DNA of 64,000 nt. Origin: Alitta virens. Lineage: Eukaryota; Annelida; Polychaeta; Phyllodocida; Nereididae. The stretch covers positions 41,016,753 to 41,080,752 of the forward strand of contig OW028575.1 in the NCBI GenBank assembly GCA_932294295.1, read 5' to 3'. The first letter of the stretch is position 1; the number at the start of each line of letters is the position of its first letter. Below, piece by piece: positions 60,301 through 64,000 of the stretch. A program made the position numbers and the translations under genes. Below the pieces are notes generated by a model. The model ran no database searches. It saw only the letters and a list, made by a program, of their open reading frames with translations, and was not told where the DNA came from.

Positions 60301-61395
60301 ACTTAAGTGTAATTTTGCAAATTGTTTTGTCTATCTAGATGCAAACAATTATTTTGCTGGACCACAACCAAAGATTTGCACACCAGGCTATAATGCCGGC
60401 ACTATCAAGATATTGACAGTTTTGCAAAATTTTAATTAAAACATTTTGTTTTTTGGCTTGAAATATTTGAAGATTCTATAGTCTTTACCACGCAAATAAA
60501 AGTCTGGCCCATTCACAACATGAATCAGTGTAGCAGCAATTAAGCATGCTCATATAATTTCTCATTATAGACTCCTAATTTAAAACATCTCAGAGAAAGC
60601 ACATTATTTTGTTTCCTGAGATGCTCATAGATAACATAGCAGTGCTAGTACAACTGCTCCAAGCAAAGATTGTTTGGTTAACAATATGAAGTCATTGTCA
60701 TGCATAATCTTAATTAAGTGAATACTCTAACCTGTGCACACTGTCTTTTCTTTGTAACATGGTACCATTATTCATTGACGACTGTAATACTCTATTTAAC
60801 AGTACTTTAACCAAGTATTTACAACGGACAAGGAACTAAATGTCACTGACCCTGTGTGGTGCTTTCGCCATCAGTTCCAGCCAAATTGACAACTCCCTTG
60901 TCCACTTTGATTCCGGGGATGATGTTCATGCTGTTCAAGACCTCGGGGAAGGGCACACCAGCATCGTTCTTCTGGTAGAAGGTCTCGTGGAACAGGATCA
61001 CTCCACTGATGTTCTCGGCCAGGGCTGGTCCAGCACTGAAGAGCAGCTGACGGTAAGCGCGGCGGTTCTCCTCATTGTTCTCGGTGCCAATGGGACCGAA
61101 ACGCTTCCCAATGGTTCCTGCAAAATTATCCATTACATGAATATTGTAATCTTGTTGCAATAACTGATTATTGACAATCCCATGCTCTAATAAATGCAAA
61201 TTGAATCTCTGAGAACATTTATTATAAAAGGTTTAATAAACGACATAGTCACATTAACAAACACAGAGAGAACTTGCCTGTGCTCTCATCAGCTGCAAGG
61301 ATTCCCTTTCCAGGTGCTACAATGGCATTGGCAATCTTGCGGAGCTCATCCTCCTTCTCCTTGCTCAGGTACTGGTAGAAAGTTGGGCCAGGCAT
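57367..61395 (-). CDS. ALDO: Class I fructose-bisphosphate aldolase (365 aa) with alternative exon 4
   Basis: Coding exons, 5' to 3': 61278-61395, 60851-61117, one of 59985-60145 or 59221-59381, 58309-58392, 57582-57956, 57367-57459. With either form the CDS is 1098 nt (365 aa; human ALDOA 364). The enzyme splits fructose 1,6-bisphosphate in cytosolic glycolysis. Catalytic features are present: [10 protein letters not shown] near the N-terminus, DKGVVNLAG with the Lys107 equivalent, FAKWRC (Lys146, Arg148), PIVEPEV (Glu187), GTLLKPNMV (Schiff-base Lys229), FLSGGQSEE, and the essential C-terminal Tyr in NHAY. A non-coding first exon probably lies at 63851-63905, so the first intron is about 2.4 kb. 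Intron 1 within the CDS uses a GC donor. Confidence 0.97.
59221..59381 (-). CDS. ALDO: Aldolase exon 4b (downstream alternative)
   Basis: 161 bp with the same phases as exon 4a, 603 bp downstream of it. It encodes [20 protein letters not shown], then [20 protein letters not shown] and [13 protein letters not shown]. Acceptor TTCAAACAG and donor [14 protein letters not shown] and RYASICQQ match the usual animal form. Confidence 0.9.
59985..60145 (-). CDS. ALDO: Aldolase exon 4a (upstream alternative)
   Basis: 161 bp, entered in phase 1 and left in phase 0. It encodes [20 protein letters not shown], then [20 protein letters not shown] and [13 protein letters not shown]. Acceptor AATGTCAG and donor GTACAC are plausible. 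It differs from exon 4b at 14 of 53 full codons but keeps the catalytic Lys and Arg. More divergent from vertebrate aldolases than 4b at TLKI and YAHICQQ. Confidence 0.88.
61270..61277 (-). promoter_or_regulatory. ALDO: GC-type splice donor in aldolase
   Basis: The exon ends GAGAGCACAG and the intron starts GCAAGT. The frame requires exactly this junction to join Ser-Thr-Gly to TIGKRF. AG|GCAAGT is the consensus of the minor GC-AG intron class. Confidence 0.85.
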
Positions 61396-61399
61396 GATG

Positions 61400-63850
61400 C
61401 TGCAAAATTGAAATTAACCGAATGACTTAACAAATTAATTTTATTATATCATCACAAGTGAACTGAAAACATGTTTTTAAACCGTGAAAACAAACATTCT
61501 AGACCAATAAAGTTTCACGGAGGATTGAAAAGAAAAACGTCTGATTCTGCATGTCAGTATCACGAGTAGACAAATTTAACATATTAAAACCTCTTTCTGA
61601 TATTAATTTTATATCACACATTAACTGAAAGAATCACCACTATGAGATGAATCACCTGAAGTTACAGATTTGAATTCACTTCCCATCTGAAGTTATATGT
61701 TGTCCTGTACAAACCAATCTTATCACATGCATCACAATAACAGATATCTTATCAAAATAATACTTTTATCACTGCGCATTACAGCTGCCAAACACTTATG
61801 GAAGTTCAAGAGATCATTCTTTTTTCCTTTTTTCTTTTCCGTTATTTTGACCATCTCCAATATTTCTTGATGTCGCAATACTTTACCAGATCACCTTAAG
61901 AATTTCCCTGGCTCACTGGCCACTTTTACTAAATAGTCATTCTAAAGTTACACTATCTCAAAATATGAAAATATATATGCACAACTCCAAAGTGCTATAT
62001 CTGTTCATAATTCCATGTAATATTTGTCTCCTGATTCAATAGCAATAGATTGTAATATAACTCATCTTCATACCTTGTTTCACTGTATTGTAAGTGCTCT
62101 TTATTTCTTTTTCTTTTTTTAATTTTTAATTTAATTTGTAATTATTTTATCTTTTTGGGTTGCACCTCATAGTAGTTTTATTAAAAACCTTAGGTGCATT
62201 TCCCCCTCCATTATGAAATGTTATTATATCGTATTATTACACGTCACAAAAAATATGTAATTATGTAAATGATTGTATTTTGTAAAAGGATGTTAGAGGG
62301 GGAAAAAAAAGCTTTAATTACTGGTGCTGCATTGCACTGAGTAATTCTTTGTGAACATGTTGCATGCATTGGAAATGTATGCATCTCAAGAGAATGATCC
62401 AAAAATTACATTAAATGATTAAAGATTCACAAACAAACTGCTGCATTTTAACATGCCAAAAATTGACCTTTTTGTTTTTGTTTTCCTGTTTAATATACTA
62501 ACATGCACTTAGGGTAATATATATTGTCTGCAGTTAATCTAAATAATGCAGCTATCTTAAAACAAGACCAGCAATGATGGACTTATTTACCAGAAGTGCT
62601 AATATCAGAGTGATCATGGATACTGCCATGAACTGAGTAAATAGGGAAGAGCTCCCACTCCCAGAATATGCATCCAATATACAAGCTAGAGTAGTCCCTG
62701 CCTGGTATTTTTAGCTTTGTATAAGCCAAGGCAGGGTAGCTGTTATTGCATCTCACGTATTCCCAGCAATGTCCCAACAGGGTAACATTGCCTGGTCATA
62801 CCAGCTTGTCATAATGACAGCATAACATATGTATCATGATGACAATTATACATGACAAATTCAATATTATCAATCTTCCATCTGCAGGTGAGGTAGCAGT
62901 GATATATTCACAGATTATGTAATATCATGCAATATCATGCAACATTGCAAGTCCCTGGATGCAATTAGGCCTAGCTGTTTACAATCACATAGGCCTAATC
63001 ATGGGGATTAGAGTACTTAGTACGCAGTTAATCGCCCATCCAGAAATTTCAAATTGTTAATTCAATCCAAATCTTTCATTATCATAATATCAATTTCAGT
63101 GATTTTTTTGTTGTTGTTGGTAATTTCTGAAGTGAAGACCTATAGCGATCTGTCGCTTTGCCCATAACACAATGCTTAACGCACAAGTACGCCACAAATC
63201 ATTTGGAAAACAAGAGTTGCGAGAGTAAACAAATAAATTTATTGCTCTCCAACCAGCTCAGATTTAACTGGCAAACACGGTTAGGCCCAGGCAGGCCGGA
63301 CTTCAGTCGCGACGCCCTTGGTTCACGGTCAAGGTCATCAGCTGATGCGCCGGGGATGGCTGCATCACCGCATAATTAAATAATAATTGCTTGTACCAGT
63401 CGTACTGTACTTTTTTTTAACACCAAGACAACAGGCAATTTGCTTTCTAGAACCCTTTTTAACGTTATTTGTTGAATAGGTCTAATTTCATATGACGCAA
63501 AATGCCATGCATGGTCACGTAGTCCCGTTGAAACCGGCCGATCGATCAACAAATTTGCATTTGTACAATCACACACTCCAGAACACCTCTCGTGAGACAC
63601 ATCAACAATTATTCCCCTTAGTAATCTAAACTGTTGACGGATGCGAGACACCGACATATATCGAAGGTGGCTGGCCTCATCAGCATTCGATGAAAGTCAA
63701 AAAATGACAAAATCAAATCGTCTAAAAAATGTGTATTTATGGTAAATTTAGCTACACTGGTTATTCCATTACGTCAACTGTAATGTCAAAAATGTGTTAC
63801 AACTAATGTTATAACAATTTTTAGCAATGGCACCTAAAAGATTTACTTAC
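61400..63850 (-). other. ALDO: Aldolase 5' UTR intron
   Basis: The acceptor TTTTGCAG precedes CATCATG at 61399. The matching donor is GTAAGT at 63845-63850. The 2.4 kb in between is AT-rich with no exon or transposon terminus that I can recognise. Confidence 0.6.
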
Positions 63851-64000
63851 AAAGGTTGATTAGAAGAGAACTGCGTATACACGTCGTGGCTGCTCGGATA
63901 CAACTCAACTCAGCTCAGCCAGATGCAGACAGCAGCGCCCCCAGTGACGTCACCGTTGCAAGGGCTCCTGGGGAGGTCACTCTCCAAAAATAAATGACTC
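63851..64000 (-). promoter_or_regulatory. ALDO: Aldolase first non-coding exon and promoter
   Basis: The exon runs up to about 63905 and ends at the donor GTAAGT. Upstream, a full CRE TGACGTCA at 63945-63952 sits in a GC-richer stretch. No clear TATA box. The window ends within the promoter. Confidence 0.5.

Overview
The window is animal nuclear DNA: AT-rich, with spliced protein-coding genes, GT-AG introns and many transposon relics. Intron structure, the gene set and a CR1/L2-like LINE suggest a marine invertebrate, perhaps a deuterostome such as an echinoderm; the species cannot be fixed from sequence alone. I rebuilt six genes exon by exon, and in every one the reading frame closes across all junctions.

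Layout. 1-9.7 kb is a transposon graveyard: a decayed LINE on the + strand with ORF1 and an endonuclease/reverse transcriptase ORF2, invaded by a 51-bp minisatellite, an 87-bp tandem repeat, an 86-bp hAT-like MITE and a tRNA-derived SINE. 10.2-16.5 kb (+) is an acidic, RRM-containing, glycine-rich RNA-binding protein of 735 aa. 18.4-35.5 kb (-) is VMP1, the ER scramblase/autophagy protein. 37.1-44.8 kb (+) is a 351-aa WD40 protein that I cannot name. 47.6-51.8 kb (-) is RSRC2, and 52.0-56.1 kb (+) is CCDC86/Cgr1; they are head to head across 224 bp. 57.2-63.9 kb (-) is class I fructose-bisphosphate aldolase, tail to tail with CCDC86.

The genes are housekeeping in character (RNA processing, ribosome biogenesis, ER lipid/autophagy function, glycolysis) and are not one pathway. 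Three observations stand out. (1) The first coding exon of VMP1 supplies most of a SAP DNA-binding motif that is completed exactly across the splice to exon 2; starting at the internal Met65 would give a 404-aa protein of ordinary VMP1 length. (2) Aldolase has two 161-bp versions of one internal exon, both keeping the active-site Lys/Arg, with phases that permit exactly one to be used. (3) A 620-bp inverted-repeat element upstream in CCDC86 intron 1 carries about 15 copies of a TCGTTGACA-like motif that switch orientation at its middle.
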